Assembly (NCBI RefSeq): GCF_900182905.1
Contig: NZ_FXUF01000003.1
Coordinates: forward strand, 334,262-398,261
DNA length: 64,000 nt
Reading direction: 5' to 3'
Source: Anoxynatronum buryatiense
GTDB lineage: Bacteria; Bacillota; Clostridia; Peptostreptococcales; Tindalliaceae
In this document: one piece after another, positions 1 to 11,093 of the stretch
Layout of the letters: each line of letters starts with the position of its first letter
Position numbering within the stretch: the stretch's first letter is position 1
Notes under the pieces: generated by a model
Database searches by the model: none
What the model was told of the DNA's origin: nothing
What the model saw: the letters and a program-made list of their open reading frames with translations, nothing else
Position numbers and translations under genes: made by a program

Positions 1-357
1 TTTGCGCAGGTTTTCTGCTTGCTTTTCTTCTTGCGTTTCAAAACTCATTTTGGTAAGTTTGGTGACCCCTTCAACCAGCTCTGCTATTTCAACCCCAAAC
101 TCAGATTTGAGTTTCTCATAGCTATTGGGAGTGTCTTCCAGTACATCATGCATTAACCCGGCTGCAATGGTGCTGCTGTCCATTTGCATTTGGATGAGGA
201 TTTTGGCAACCTCCACCGGATGAGAAAAGTACCTGTCACCCGATTTGCGGTATTGGCCTTCATGGGCACTTTCCGCATACTGAAAAGCTCTGATGATCAG
301 TTCGACATCACACTGTGGATTATACTCTTCAATCATGGTAATGAGATTTTCCAGCAT
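1..357 (-). CDS. relA: RelA/SpoT (p)ppGpp synthetase/hydrolase, N-terminal part (cut by window edge)
   Basis: This is the first 119 residues of a bifunctional Rel protein, which makes and degrades the alarmone (p)ppGpp in the cytoplasm. The translation shows the N-terminal HD hydrolase domain: a conserved His in SHP near residue 46 and the metal-binding pair H70-D71 in the motif MHDVLEDT. The synthetase and regulatory domains lie outside the window. The ATG at 357 is preceded by GGAGGTGATCC, an unusually long match to the 16S 3' end. It follows apt by 52 bases on the same strand, the common clostridial apt-relA arrangement, so co-transcription from the apt promoter is likely. Confidence 0.95.
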   Translation of the reverse strand, partial: MLENLITMIEEYNPQCDVELIIRAFQYAESAHEGQYRKSGDRYFSHPVEVAKILIQMQMDSSTIAAGLMHDVLEDTPNSYEKLKSEFGVEIAELVEGVTKLTKMSFETQEEKQAENLRK

Positions 358-409
358 CTCAGGATCACCTCCTCATAGCTTCATTTTCAAGTGAACACTG
401 CACAAAGAT

Positions 410-928
410 TTATTCGTCGTAAGTGATCAGTGATTGCACCTCGTACCCTTGCAGTTTCTCTCTTCCATTGAGAAAATTTAGTTCCATAAGGAACTGGACC
501 GAAACCACAATTCCACCCAATGATTCGATGAGCCTTGCCGTTGCCAATACAGTGCCGCCAGTGGCTAATAAGTCGTCCACAATGGCTACTTTTTGACCTG
601 GTTTGATGGCATCATGGTGGATTTCAAGAACATCTGTCCCATATTCCAGTTCATATTCGTAACGTTCAACTTTAGCTGGTAATTTTCCGGGTTTTCTGAC
701 GGGCACAAAGCCCGCACCCACCTGACAGGCGACAGGTACACCAACAATAAACCCGCGGGATTCAGGGCCGGCAATAATTTCAATGCCTTTATCCTTCAAG
801 TTTTCTGAAATGGCATCAATCGTTGCTTTTAGTGCCAATGGGTCTTTCAGCAGGGTGGTAATGTCTTTAAAGTTAATACCTTCTTTGGGAAAATCCTGTA
901 TTTCACGAATGGTTGATTTAAGATCCAT
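410..928 (-). CDS. apt: Adenine phosphoribosyltransferase
   Basis: Apt salvages adenine to AMP using PRPP. The protein is 172 residues, the usual family length. It carries the PRPP-binding signature [13 protein letters not shown] near residues 113-125 and the motif [10 protein letters not shown] near residue 54. The ATG at 928 follows AGGAGG by about 7 bases. A sigma-A-type promoter (986-1014) lies just upstream and a terminator (1057-1103) closes the preceding secDF operon, so apt probably starts a new apt-relA transcript. Confidence 0.97.
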   Translation of the reverse strand: MDLKSTIREIQDFPKEGINFKDITTLLKDPLALKATIDAISENLKDKGIEIIAGPESRGFIVGVPVACQVGAGFVPVRKPGKLPAKVERYEYELEYGTDVLEIHHDAIKPGQKVAIVDDLLATGGTVLATARLIESLGGIVVSVQFLMELNFLNGREKLQGYEVQSLITYDE

Positions 929-985
929 GGTATACCCTCCTGATATTGTTCAAATTTTCAGATCTTGTCAGTGCCAATATGTTTC

Positions 986-1014
986 ATTATAACGGTTTGA
1001 TGAAGATTGAGCAA
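986..1014 (-). promoter_or_regulatory. Promoter of apt-relA
   Basis: On the minus strand there is TTGCTC (1009-1014), a 17-base spacer and a perfect TATAAT (986-991). It lies about 60 bases upstream of the apt start and downstream of the secF terminator, where a new promoter is needed. Confidence 0.75.
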
Positions 1015-1056
1015 TAACTCCCGCCATATATGCACGATTCCCAGTTGTTATAATTG

Positions 1057-1103
1057 AAAAAACCGACCACTGCCGCAGTAACGCGCATACGGTATGTGGT
1101 CGG
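1057..1103 (-). terminator. Rho-independent terminator after secF
   Basis: On the minus strand CCGACCAC and GTGGTCGG form the outer stem of a hairpin followed directly by six T. It starts about 20 bases past the secF stop and closes the long ruv-scf-sec gene run. Confidence 0.88.
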
Positions 1104-1124
1104 AGGGAACTCACTGATGACGGA

Positions 1125-2009
1125 TCAAGCTTTGGCGAACATTTTATTGCGATCCTTTGTGCGTTCCTTAATCATCACCCATACAGGGCTGGCAATGAAG
1201 ATTGAAGAGTAAGTCCCACTTACAATTCCAGCGATCAGGGGTAGTGCAAACTCTCTTATCTGAGGCACTCCCATAATGTACAGTGCAAGAATCATAACCA
1301 GTGTTGTCAGGGAGGTATAGACAGATCGTTTGATTGTTTGATTGATACTGTTGGTGGCCAGTTGTTCAAAGTCGAACTTTTTCATGGTTTTTCGATTTTC
1401 TCGAATCCGATCAAAAACAACAATGGTATCATTGATTGAATAACCCAAAACGGTTAACATTGCTGCAACAAAGGGGCTATTCAGCGGGATTCTGAAAATC
1501 ACATATACCGCAAGAACCACTAAAATATCGTGGAACAATGCAATAATTGCTGCGATGCCAAAGCTGAACTCGAAACGAAAGGTGATGTAGATCAACATTC
1601 CGACTGCTGCTATCAGCATGGATAGAAACGCTCTGTCACGAATTTCTCTTCCAATGGCAGGACCAAACTGTTCAGCGCGCAAAAAATCATCTTCTGTAAT
1701 TTCATAACGGGTTTCCAGTTCACGGAAGACTTCCATCCGTTCAGAATGATCCAAATCTTCAATAGTTCTGATCTGAAGTGTCGTTTGATCACTGCCAATA
1801 AAGTTAATGCTGGCACTTGTATCAAACGCGTCTGTAATCGAACGGATTTCGTCTGTACTGGCAGATTGATGCAGTTCAAACTCCATCAGGGTACCGCCGG
1901 TAAAGTCAATGCCTGCATTGACTCCGGTCAAAAGAGCCATTACCAGCCCCACCAGAATAATGGCGGCGGAGATGGAGAACCAGATTTTTTTCTGATGAAT
2001 AATATCCAT
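1125..2009 (-). CDS. secF: Protein-export membrane protein SecF
   Basis: SecF, with SecD and YajC, is an accessory membrane complex that uses proton-motive force to help SecYEG export proteins. This 294-residue protein has the expected N-terminal membrane segment, an external domain containing GIDFTGGTLMEF, and five further membrane segments with the conserved run AAMLTVLGYSINDTIVVFDR. I chose the ATG at 2009 (MDIIHQKK) because GGAGG lies 8 bases upstream and overlaps the secD stop. A start at 2033 would lie inside secD with no ribosome-binding site. It is translationally linked to secD. Confidence 0.97.
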   Translation of the reverse strand: MDIIHQKKIWFSISAAIILVGLVMALLTGVNAGIDFTGGTLMEFELHQSASTDEIRSITDAFDTSASINFIGSDQTTLQIRTIEDLDHSERMEVFRELETRYEITEDDFLRAEQFGPAIGREIRDRAFLSMLIAAVGMLIYITFRFEFSFGIAAIIALFHDILVVLAVYVIFRIPLNSPFVAAMLTVLGYSINDTIVVFDRIRENRKTMKKFDFEQLATNSINQTIKRSVYTSLTTLVMILALYIMGVPQIREFALPLIAGIVSGTYSSIFIASPVWVMIKERTKDRNKMFAKA

Positions 2010-2022
2010 TTCTGCTTCCTCC

Positions 2023-3261
2023 TTATACGCCAAAGTAGCGGGGATTTTTGAAAAGATTGGTGGAAATCAACAGTTTGAGTAGTACTCGGGTGATAAATAC
2101 TGCTGTCAACAGACTTACGACGAGTCCAATTATCAACATGACTGCAAACCCACGTATGGGTCCTGTTCCAAACTGATAAAGAACTAAGCCGGCAATGAGG
2201 GTGGTAATATTGGCATCCATGATGGTTCTAAATGCTCTTTTGAATCCTGAATCAACTGCCGCACGAACGGTTTTTCCATTGGACATCTCTTCTTTTAAAC
2301 GTTCAAAAATAATAACATTGGCATCTACCGCCATGCCAATAGAGAGGATCAGTGCTGCAATTCCCGGCAATGTGAGCGTGGCATTGAGACTAATAAAGAT
2401 GGCCAGTACCAACAATACATAGATTGTCAAAGCGATGTTGGCCACAAGACCTGGCAGCCGATAGATCAACAGCATGAAAAGGAACACTAACGCAATCCCT
2501 ATCTTTGCTGCCTGAATACTTCTGTTGAGAGCATTGACGCCCAAAGAAGCCGTAATGGTAGAAGTCTGAACTTCATTTAAGGTGACCGGTAATGAGCCGG
2601 CTCTTATGAGTGCCGCCAGATTGGATGCTTCTTCAATTGAAAAGTTGCCGCTGATGGTTGCTGTTCCAAGTGAAATCTGGTCCTGAACAATTGGGGCAGA
2701 AATCACTTCATCATCAAGAATAATATAGATTGGTTCACCCAGATATCTTCCGGTGGCGTCTGAAAAGCTCCGTGTACCTTCTGAGTCCAGTTCAAGTCTA
2801 ACCACTGGATTAGGTTCTCTATCAACATATGTGGGGGCCGCGTCTGTCACATTGCTGCCTGTAAGCACTACCTCGCCGTCAGGTGTTACAAACTGCAACT
2901 GTGCTGTTTTTCCGATCATATCCAGCGCATCCTGCACCTGCTCAACTCCAGGCAGTTCGACACGAATTCTCCGATCACCTTCCTGAACGATTGTCGGTTC
3001 TGTCAACCCCATGGCATCAACCCGTCGACGGAATACCTGTATTGTTTGGTTAATCAGTTGATCCAGTTCCTGCCCTGTGGCGGTTGTATCTGCCTCAAAA
3101 ACTACAAAGACACCGCCCTTTAAATCAAGACCCTGTTTAATACTGTCTCTGACAGGTGTTATTTCAGCACCGCCTATTTGCAGCCCGTTGACAGCAGCCA
3201 AAACACCTGTGATCGCCAATGCAACAATTATCACAAAGGCAATAAGACCTTTTGCTTTCAT
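2023..3261 (-). CDS. secD: Protein-export membrane protein SecD
   Basis: SecD partners SecF in the Sec accessory complex. The 412-residue protein has one N-terminal membrane helix, a large external P1-type region starting with the family signature GLDLKGGVFVVFEAD near residue 47, and a C-terminal five-helix block with AALILSIGMAVDANVIIFER. The length suits the short Firmicutes form, with SecD and SecF as separate genes. The ATG follows AAGGAGG. The gamma-carbonic-anhydrase-like gene ends 12 bases upstream, so secD sits in the same operon as the SCIFF genes and yajC. Confidence 0.97.
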   Translation of the reverse strand: MKAKGLIAFVIIVALAITGVLAAVNGLQIGGAEITPVRDSIKQGLDLKGGVFVVFEADTTATGQELDQLINQTIQVFRRRVDAMGLTEPTIVQEGDRRIRVELPGVEQVQDALDMIGKTAQLQFVTPDGEVVLTGSNVTDAAPTYVDREPNPVVRLELDSEGTRSFSDATGRYLGEPIYIILDDEVISAPIVQDQISLGTATISGNFSIEEASNLAALIRAGSLPVTLNEVQTSTITASLGVNALNRSIQAAKIGIALVFLFMLLIYRLPGLVANIALTIYVLLVLAIFISLNATLTLPGIAALILSIGMAVDANVIIFERLKEEMSNGKTVRAAVDSGFKRAFRTIMDANITTLIAGLVLYQFGTGPIRGFAVMLIIGLVVSLLTAVFITRVLLKLLISTNLFKNPRYFGV

Positions 3262-3273
3262 GTTGTTTCCTCC

Positions 3274-3792
3274 TTATCGGGCGTCTTGTTCCCGTTTGTG
3301 TTGTTGGGCAAAAACGATATAGTCTTCTGCCGATCGCTTAATTTTGTCGATTTCATCTGATGTCAGATCACGAATTACTTTTGCTGGTGATCCCATTGCC
3401 AAAACGCCTGCCGGAATAGTTTTGCCTTCCGGCACCAGACTGCCTGCTGCGATAATCGCATCGTTTCCAATGACAGCGCCATTTAGGATAATAGCACCCA
3501 TACCGACAAGCACCCGATCTCCCACGGTACATCCGTGGACAATGGCATTGTGTCCAACCGTTACAAAATCACCGATAATGGTGGGATGGTGGTAGGCAAT
3601 GTGTAAAACTGAACCATCCTGAATATTACTGCCTTCACCAATATAAATATCATTGTAGTCACCTCTGGCAACGACACCATACCAAATACTGGCATTTGGC
3701 TTCATAACCACATTTCCCATGACACTGGCTGTTTCTGCAATAAAACAAGTTTTATCAATAGTGGGATGCTGCCCATTATGGGCTTTGATCAT
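3274..3792 (-). CDS. Gamma carbonic anhydrase-like hexapeptide protein
   Basis: The protein has 172 residues and a left-handed beta-helix fold made of hexapeptide repeats (for example near GNVVMKP, IIGDFVTVG and AVIGNDAIIAAGS). The three His that bind zinc in gamma carbonic anhydrases are visible in SVLH and GHNAIVHG. The acidic catalytic loop of the archaeal enzyme is not evident, so activity on CO2 is uncertain; many relatives (YrdA/PaaY type) have unknown substrates. The ATG at 3792 has GAGGAG 6 bases upstream and overlaps the end of scfB, showing tight coupling. Confidence 0.9.
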   Translation of the reverse strand: MIKAHNGQHPTIDKTCFIAETASVMGNVVMKPNASIWYGVVARGDYNDIYIGEGSNIQDGSVLHIAYHHPTIIGDFVTVGHNAIVHGCTVGDRVLVGMGAIILNGAVIGNDAIIAAGSLVPEGKTIPAGVLAMGSPAKVIRDLTSDEIDKIKRSAEDYIVFAQQHKREQDAR

Positions 3793-5158
3793 AGTCGATC
3801 TCCTCACTTTCTTTTGCCACCAACATTAGTGCAGTTTCAATTCGTGATTTTTCAAGTCGGCAGCCAATGGCATACGGTTTAATAAGTGAACCATTGCTAT
3901 GCCAGGCGTTTGCATGACAACCGCCGCTGCAATAATACTTTGCCCAGCATTCACGACACTCACTTTTATCATATATCGTGGCATTTTCAAATTGTGCCAC
4001 GGTTTCAGCAGCCGTCAAACCAGTTGACACATGACCAATACAAAAATCTGGGTTACCAACGAATTGATGACAAGGATACAAATCTCCTTCTGGTGTAATG
4101 GCCACATACTCTGTACCAGCCCCACAGCCTGAAGCCCTTTTTTTCATGCACGGGCCCTGTTTCAAATCAATGATGAAGTGGAAAAAACGGAAAGGCTGAC
4201 CCGCATTGGCACATTGCAAGTATAATTCTGCCAGGCGGTCATATTCTTTTTCAATTAGATTGCAATCTTCATCCCTTAATGAAAGCGGGCTTTCTGGTGG
4301 TGCCACAACCGGTTCCACTGAGATTTCCCGAAAGCCCTGGTCAACCAAGTGAGCCACATCGTTTGCAAAATCCAAGTTTTCCCTTGTAAAAGTGCCCCTG
4401 ACAAAATGGGGGCGATCTGCCCTCAGAGCTGCCATTTTTTTGATGTTTGGCAGTATTTTCCGATAAGAGCCTTCACCATTCCGACATTTACGCATTTGAT
4501 CATTTATTTCAGGTCTTCCGTCGAGACTGAGCACCACATTGCTCATATGTTCGTTAATCCATGCCATGTTTTCATCAGTAAGTGCCAGTGCATTAGTTGT
4601 CAGTGTGAAACGAAATTCCTTTCCCGTATCCTGTTCACGACTTCGTGCATATGCAACGACTTCTTTAACTAATGGCATATTCAATAGAGGTTCACCGCCA
4701 AAAAAATCCACTTCCAAATGGGTTCTTTTCGCAGAATGTCTAATCAAAAAGTCAATGGCAGCTTTGCCTGTCGACAGGTTCATCATAGACCTTTCACCTT
4801 GAAAGGTGCCTTCTGATGCAAAACAATATGCGCATGAAAGATTGCAATCGTGTGCCACATGCAAGCAAATTGCTTTCACAATACCAGGGCGGTGCGCCAC
4901 TTCTTCATCCAACGGATGAGCTTCAGAAAACAGCAGGTTTGCTGATATTAGTTGGCCGATTTCAGCCAAAGCATCAATTACGGCTGATTTTCCATATTCA
5001 GTTTCCAGCTGTTGTCTTTCATGATCCTGAAGCTGTAAGTGTTTGCTGGTGACTGATCCGGTTAGAATCTTGTAAACCAGTTCATCCACCATATGTACAG
5101 CACCGGAGTTCACATCAATCGCCAGATTGATGCCATTCTTACTGAATGTGTGAATCAC
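3776..5158 (-). CDS. scfB: SCIFF peptide maturase, radical SAM/SPASM protein
   Basis: This 460-residue radical SAM enzyme is expected to form Cys-to-Thr thioether cross-links in the six-cysteine (SCIFF) peptide encoded just upstream. The SAM-cluster motif CNLSCAYC has Cys at 105, 109 and 112. An N-terminal region of about 90 residues resembles a peptide-binding RRE-type domain. The C-terminal half has a SPASM-type cysteine pattern (GCGAG, YPCHQF, CRECWAKYYCSGGCHA, GCRLE) for two auxiliary iron-sulfur clusters. The start is a GTG at 5158 with GAAGG about 8 bases upstream. A hairpin with a T-run (5238-5267) separates it from scfA, so it is probably expressed by read-through. Confidence 0.95.
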   Translation of the reverse strand: MIHTFSKNGINLAIDVNSGAVHMVDELVYKILTGSVTSKHLQLQDHERQQLETEYGKSAVIDALAEIGQLISANLLFSEAHPLDEEVAHRPGIVKAICLHVAHDCNLSCAYCFASEGTFQGERSMMNLSTGKAAIDFLIRHSAKRTHLEVDFFGGEPLLNMPLVKEVVAYARSREQDTGKEFRFTLTTNALALTDENMAWINEHMSNVVLSLDGRPEINDQMRKCRNGEGSYRKILPNIKKMAALRADRPHFVRGTFTRENLDFANDVAHLVDQGFREISVEPVVAPPESPLSLRDEDCNLIEKEYDRLAELYLQCANAGQPFRFFHFIIDLKQGPCMKKRASGCGAGTEYVAITPEGDLYPCHQFVGNPDFCIGHVSTGLTAAETVAQFENATIYDKSECRECWAKYYCSGGCHANAWHSNGSLIKPYAIGCRLEKSRIETALMLVAKESEEIDYDQSP

Positions 5159-5237
5159 TTAAAGGCCTTCTTTCTTCATTTACAGCAGAGCACTCATGAA
5201 ACCTTTCCAGTATACTGCTGACGATTTTATACACAAA

Positions 5238-5267
5238 ACAAAAAAGCAGGGAGTCGAAACTCCTGCT
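5238..5267 (-). terminator. Leaky terminator or processing hairpin between scfA and scfB
   Basis: Arms AGCAG/CTGCT and GAGT/ACTC with a CGAA loop form a hairpin at 5245-5267. On the minus strand it is followed by TTTTTTG. It lies 24 bases past the scfA stop and 80 bases before scfB. A likely role is to make the small precursor peptide mRNA more abundant than that of its maturase. Confidence 0.75.
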
Positions 5268-5290
5268 AATGGAACGGACTCTTCAAAAAT

Positions 5291-5437
5291 CTATTCTTTT
5301 TCACAGATTTGATTTCCCACTGTGCAGGAAGTTTTACAGGCTGACTGACAGGATGTTTGACATTCTCCACAACCTGTATCTGCTCCTTTTGGGGGCAGAT
5401 GCAATGCATTTAAAGTTTTGATACGTTTAAGCGCCAT
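5291..5437 (-). CDS. scfA: Six-cysteine SCIFF ribosomally made peptide precursor
   Basis: This is a 48-residue peptide whose second half is CGECQTSCQSACKTSCTVGN, the SCIFF (six Cys in forty-five residues) signature. The six cysteines from the GCGEC motif onward are the thioether donors; a further Cys lies in the terminal ICEKE. The N-terminal half (MALKRIKTLNALHL) is the leader bound by the maturase. I chose ATG 5437 because GGAG lies 7 bases upstream; the longer frame begins in non-coding DNA. The gene is followed by its radical-SAM maturase. SCIFF is nearly universal in Clostridia, but its function remains unknown to me. Confidence 0.95.
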   Translation of the reverse strand: MALKRIKTLNALHLPPKGADTGCGECQTSCQSACKTSCTVGNQICEKE

Positions 5438-5471
5438 GAAGCGTTCTCCTTTCGAAATGGAATCCTTATGC

Positions 5472-5477
5472 ATTATA
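5472..5477 (-). promoter_or_regulatory. Possible -10 element of a scfA promoter
   Basis: A perfect TATAAT on the minus strand lies 34 bases before the scfA ATG. Only a T-rich tract lies where a -35 should be. This would let scfA be transcribed apart from yajC. It is an inference from one hexamer and its spacing. Confidence 0.45.
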
Positions 5478-5577
5478 TCACACGCTTCCAGAAAAAAAAA
5501 GAGAAGCGCTAATAAATCCTTACAAACCAAAAGCAGCACGGGACTGGCCGGCTGCCTGATGGAGTCAATCAATGGGA

Positions 5578-5880
5578 TTATTCATTACTGCTGTCAGAGG
5601 TTTCCTTTGATACTGTTTCAGCTGCGAGGTTTCCAACGGCCCATTTGGTGATGGTGAGTTTTGTCTTATCCATACCAACTTCAATGGTGATGACCTCATC
5701 CTTGAGTTTCAGTATTCTACCGTAGATACCACCGATGGTGATGATTTCGTCTCCAACTTTCAAATTATTACGCATTTCCCTGATTTTTTTCTCTTTGGTT
5801 TTTTGCGGCTTAATAATTAGAAAATAGAAGATGGCAAGAAATCCCAACGGAATAATCAAGCCAGATAACTGTTGCGGCAT
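5578..5880 (-). CDS. yajC: Preprotein translocase subunit YajC
   Basis: The protein has 100 residues: a single N-terminal membrane helix (about residues 7-25, ending IIKPQKT) and a cytoplasmic basic tail with the signature LKVGDEIITIGGIYGRI. YajC joins SecDF in the Sec accessory complex. The ATG at 5880 follows AAGGAGG by 7 bases. It lies downstream of tgt, as in most bacteria, but scfA, scfB and a hexapeptide protein sit between it and secD. Confidence 0.95.
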   Translation of the reverse strand: MPQQLSGLIIPLGFLAIFYFLIIKPQKTKEKKIREMRNNLKVGDEIITIGGIYGRILKLKDEVITIEVGMDKTKLTITKWAVGNLAAETVSKETSDSSNE

Positions 5881-5954
5881 GTTAGACCTCCTTCCTGTCA
5901 TTGTTCAATCCTTATTACATTAAACAACATCTCCGGTATCTTGTCAATGGACAA

Positions 5955-8134
<2,180 letters not shown>

Positions 8135-8212
8135 AGGCCACATACTTTCTTAGAGAATAAATAATGAATCTGTTTTCTTGAAATGTCGGCTTGCAGAAAA
8201 ATGTGCTTTTGC

Positions 8213-8431
8213 TTAGCGGCGAAGGAACAGGTTCAACAGAATCGTTAGCAAAAGGCTCACCAAAAGGCTGGTAGCCAATGGAAAATACACAATAACGTTT
8301 TTCCGCTGCAGCATAAAATCTCCAGGCAGGCGTCCCAGTCCCATTCGATTAGCTAATAGCATGCAACAACCAATTAATATCAGGAACAGCCCCAAAAACA
8401 TCAATCCTTTTGCCAGGGTGTTCATTTTCAT
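8213..8431 (-). CDS. DUF2905 family small membrane protein
   Basis: This 72-residue protein has two hydrophobic segments (about residues 8-27 and 48-68) around the short loop RMGLGRLPGDFMLQRKN, the hallmark of DUF2905. Function is unknown. Its ATG overlaps the ruvB stop (TGATG), so it is translationally coupled to ruvB, a conserved arrangement in Firmicutes. Confidence 0.9.
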   Translation of the reverse strand: MKMNTLAKGLMFLGLFLILIGCCMLLANRMGLGRLPGDFMLQRKNVIVYFPLATSLLVSLLLTILLNLFLRR

Positions 8432-9444
8432 CACTCGCTTTTTTCGTCTAAAGAACGATGATAATGCTCATAAGCACGTTTCATTACCACTCGCCCTCTC
8501 GGTGTACGGCTCATAAAACCAATTTGCATCAAATACGGTTCATAGACGTCTTCAATGGTTGTCTTTTCTTCTCCTGTAACAGCAGAAAGCGTGTCTAGTC
8601 CCACCGGCCCGCCATTGAAATGATCAATCATCGCCAAAATCATCTTTTTGTCAGTGCCATCCAGTCCCAAAGGATCAATTTCCAACAGTGCCATTGCATC
8701 CTGCACCACCTGCAGGTTAATAACACCATCTGCCCGTACCTGGGCATAATCTCGTATGCGTTTCAGCAGTCGGTTGGCTATACGCGGCGTTCCTCTGGAC
8801 CGGGAGGCAATTTCAGAAGCTGCTTTTTCTTCGATGGGTATATCAAGAATTCTTGCAGAGCGTCTGACTATTTGTGCCAGTTCATGTTGCTCATATAGCT
8901 CAAGCCGACAGATTACCCCAAACCGGTCTCTCAGCGGGGAAGTAAGCAGCCCTGCACGAGTGGTAGCTCCAATAAGTGTAAATTTGGATAAATCCAAACG
9001 AACCGTTCGGGCACTTGGTCCTTTACCGATAATGATATCCAGCGCAAAGTCTTCCATGGCAGGGTACAAGATTTCTTCCACCGTACGATTCAGTCGGTGG
9101 ATTTCATCGATAAACAGCACATCGTTTTCACCAAGATTGGTTAAAACAGCAGCCAGATCTCCTGGACGTTCAATGGCAGGTCCACTGGTGATTCGGATAT
9201 TAACATTCAATTCATTGGCGATAATGCTTGATAGTGTCGTTTTTCCAAGACCAGGGGGCCCATAAAGCAATACATGATCAAGTGCTTCATTTCTTTCTCT
9301 GGCCGCTTTGATAAAGATCCGGAATTTTTCCTTGTTATTCTCCTGGCCAATATAATCATCCAAACGTCGTGGCCTCAGGCCATTTTCAATGGCAACGTCT
9401 TCTTCCTGCGTTGAGCCTGAAATAATCCGTTCTTCTATAGTCAT
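8431..9444 (-). CDS. ruvB: Holliday junction branch-migration helicase RuvB
   Basis: RuvB is the AAA+ motor that drives Holliday junction migration with RuvA. The protein has 337 residues. It shows Walker [11 protein letters not shown], Walker [11 protein letters not shown], the sensor GATTRAG and a C-terminal winged helix ending with [12 protein letters not shown]. The ATG follows GAGGCG. It lies 33 bases after ruvA and is coupled to the DUF2905 gene. Confidence 0.98.
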   Translation of the reverse strand: MTIEERIISGSTQEEDVAIENGLRPRRLDDYIGQENNKEKFRIFIKAARERNEALDHVLLYGPPGLGKTTLSSIIANELNVNIRITSGPAIERPGDLAAVLTNLGENDVLFIDEIHRLNRTVEEILYPAMEDFALDIIIGKGPSARTVRLDLSKFTLIGATTRAGLLTSPLRDRFGVICRLELYEQHELAQIVRRSARILDIPIEEKAASEIASRSRGTPRIANRLLKRIRDYAQVRADGVINLQVVQDAMALLEIDPLGLDGTDKKMILAMIDHFNGGPVGLDTLSAVTGEEKTTIEDVYEPYLMQIGFMSRTPRGRVVMKRAYEHYHRSLDEKSE

Positions 9445-9477
9445 GGTGGAATCGCCTCTTTTCCATCTTTGTGACGC

Positions 9478-10059
9478 TTATTTCATCAGCCATGACAAGG
9501 CCGCTTTGATACCTTCTTCAGTAGAAATCCCCTGATTAGTCGTTGCTCTGACGGCTTCCAGTGCCTCTGTCTTATGATAACCCAACGCCATTAATGCTTC
9601 CAACACTTCGTCTTCAAACGAGTTTATTTGTACGGGTATATCTGTCTCTGTATAGCCCATTTTCTTCACTTTGTCCTTTAACTCCAAAACTATACGCTCA
9701 GCTGTTTTTTTACCAATTCCTGGAGCTTTTGACAACGAATCCAGATTATGGGCCAGAATCTCCTGACAAAGATTCTCGACAGAAAATGTAGACAAAATGG
9801 CAACGGCTGCTTTTGGACCCACTTTGGTCACTGTGATTAATTTTTTAAACATGTCCAGCTCATTTCTGCTGAAAAATCCATAAAGACTGGCGCCGTCTTC
9901 CCTCAAACTGTAATGAGTATGCAACGTTACTTCCTGACCATTCACTAATTTTACCAACGTCGTAAGGGATGAGTAGACTCCATAACCAATCCCATTCACA
10001 TCGATAATTGCCTGATCCACCGAAACTGAATGGACGGTTCCCTTTACGAATTCTATCAT
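9478..10059 (-). CDS. ruvA: Holliday junction DNA helicase subunit RuvA
   Basis: RuvA binds four-way junctions and loads RuvB. The 193-residue product has the N-terminal OB fold (MIEFVKGTV), two helix-hairpin-helix motifs (LITVTKVGPKAAVAIL and LSKAPGIGKKTAERIVLELKDK) and the C-terminal RuvB-binding domain (EALMALGYHKTEALEAV). I chose ATG 10059, which has GGAG about 9 bases upstream. The longer frame to 10116 would reach ruvC and has no such site. Confidence 0.97.
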   Translation of the reverse strand: MIEFVKGTVHSVSVDQAIIDVNGIGYGVYSSLTTLVKLVNGQEVTLHTHYSLREDGASLYGFFSRNELDMFKKLITVTKVGPKAAVAILSTFSVENLCQEILAHNLDSLSKAPGIGKKTAERIVLELKDKVKKMGYTETDIPVQINSFEDEVLEALMALGYHKTEALEAVRATTNQGISTEEGIKAALSWLMK

Positions 10060-10116
10060 GGTGCAGTCTCCTTCCAGAAATGAATACTGCTTTTGCGCTG
10101 GCAAAAAAGTGCGCAA

Positions 10117-10608
10117 TTACACACTGAACAATTGCTTGAAATGACCGGTATGTGCATGGCATACAGCTATCGCAAGGGCATCTGCGGCATCATCAGGTCT
10201 TGGAATTTCCTTGAGGTTTAAGAGGGTTTTTGTCATGTGTTGTACCTGTTTCTTCTCAGCACGTCCGTAACCTGCAATCCCTTGCTTGACCTGTAACGGT
10301 GTATACTCATAAACTGGTAAGCTTGCTGCAGCTGCAGTAACCACAACTACGCCTCGTGCCTGTCCCACCAAGAGTGCACTTTTCGCATTTGTATTAAAAA
10401 AAAGCTCTTCGACTGCTACTGCCTCAGGTTTATATTGTTTGATAAGTGTTTGAATTCCCTGATGAATTTGCAGCAATCGATCCGGTAAGGGCTGTTTGCT
10501 TTCTGTGCGAATGACACCATACTGTATTACCTGGAAATGATTTTGTTCAAAATGCACCAGTCCAAAGCCGGTAATAGCTAATCCGGGATCAATCCCCATG
10601 ATGATCAT
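10117..10608 (-). CDS. ruvC: Crossover junction endodeoxyribonuclease RuvC
   Basis: RuvC cuts Holliday junctions. The protein has 163 residues with the catalytic acidic residues in [12 protein letters not shown] (Asp near residue 7), VAVEELFFN, and the [13 protein letters not shown] motif near residues 138-150. Its ATG overlaps the stop of the fur gene (ATGA), so the two are translationally coupled. Confidence 0.97.
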   Translation of the reverse strand: MIIMGIDPGLAITGFGLVHFEQNHFQVIQYGVIRTESKQPLPDRLLQIHQGIQTLIKQYKPEAVAVEELFFNTNAKSALLVGQARGVVVVTAAAASLPVYEYTPLQVKQGIAGYGRAEKKQVQHMTKTLLNLKEIPRPDDAADALAIAVCHAHTGHFKQLFSV

Positions 10609-11054
10609 TTTTTTCCCTCTTCCTCATTCTGACGGCACTCACTGCAATAGCCGTAAATTTCAAAGCGATGTTCCACCGGAAGAAAATTTGTGTGCTGCTT
10701 TACAAAGCGGTTAATTTCTTCAAAGGGACATACGTCTACCACTTGCATACGGTTGCATTGAAGACAGATGAGATGATGGTGATGATGATCTGTTACCAGT
10801 TCATAGCGAGCAAGCCCGTCGTTCAAAGAGATCTGGCGAATAATCCCTGCTTCATCGAGTGTTTCCAGATTGCGGTAAATGGTTGAAGGGTTCATATTTT
10901 GGTCGGTCAACTGTAGTGCCTGATGAATTTGGGCAGCTGTCAATAAATGCTGTTCAGGAGATAGAAATAATCGAAGCAATTGTTCTCGCTGTCGTGTCAC
11001 TTTAATGCATTTCTTTTTTAATTGATTTTTGAGATCTTCCCATGTCATGTTCAT
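10605..11054 (-). CDS. Fur-family metal-responsive repressor
   Basis: The protein has 149 residues: an N-terminal winged helix ([15 protein letters not shown], then [18 protein letters not shown], the DNA-recognition region) and a C-terminal dimer domain with a His cluster ([10 protein letters not shown]). Two CXXC pairs (CLQC, CSEC) form a structural zinc site. Whether it senses iron, zinc or peroxide cannot be decided from sequence. I chose ATG 11054 with GGGGAG upstream; a longer frame reaching 11252 runs through the tRNA-Sec gene and is false. It lies between tRNA-Sec and ruvC and overlaps ruvC, so it may be transcribed with the ruv genes. Confidence 0.9.
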   Translation of the reverse strand: MNMTWEDLKNQLKKKCIKVTRQREQLLRLFLSPEQHLLTAAQIHQALQLTDQNMNPSTIYRNLETLDEAGIIRQISLNDGLARYELVTDHHHHHLICLQCNRMQVVDVCPFEEINRFVKQHTNFLPVEHRFEIYGYCSECRQNEEEGKK

Positions 11055-11093
11055 CTTTCTAACTCCCCAGAATGAATTGACTGCCGTCTTGAA

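Noticed and set aside
8756..9265. 169-codon plus-strand frame opposite ruvB
   Set aside because: Antisense shadow of ruvB; composition and lack of a start site argue against coding.
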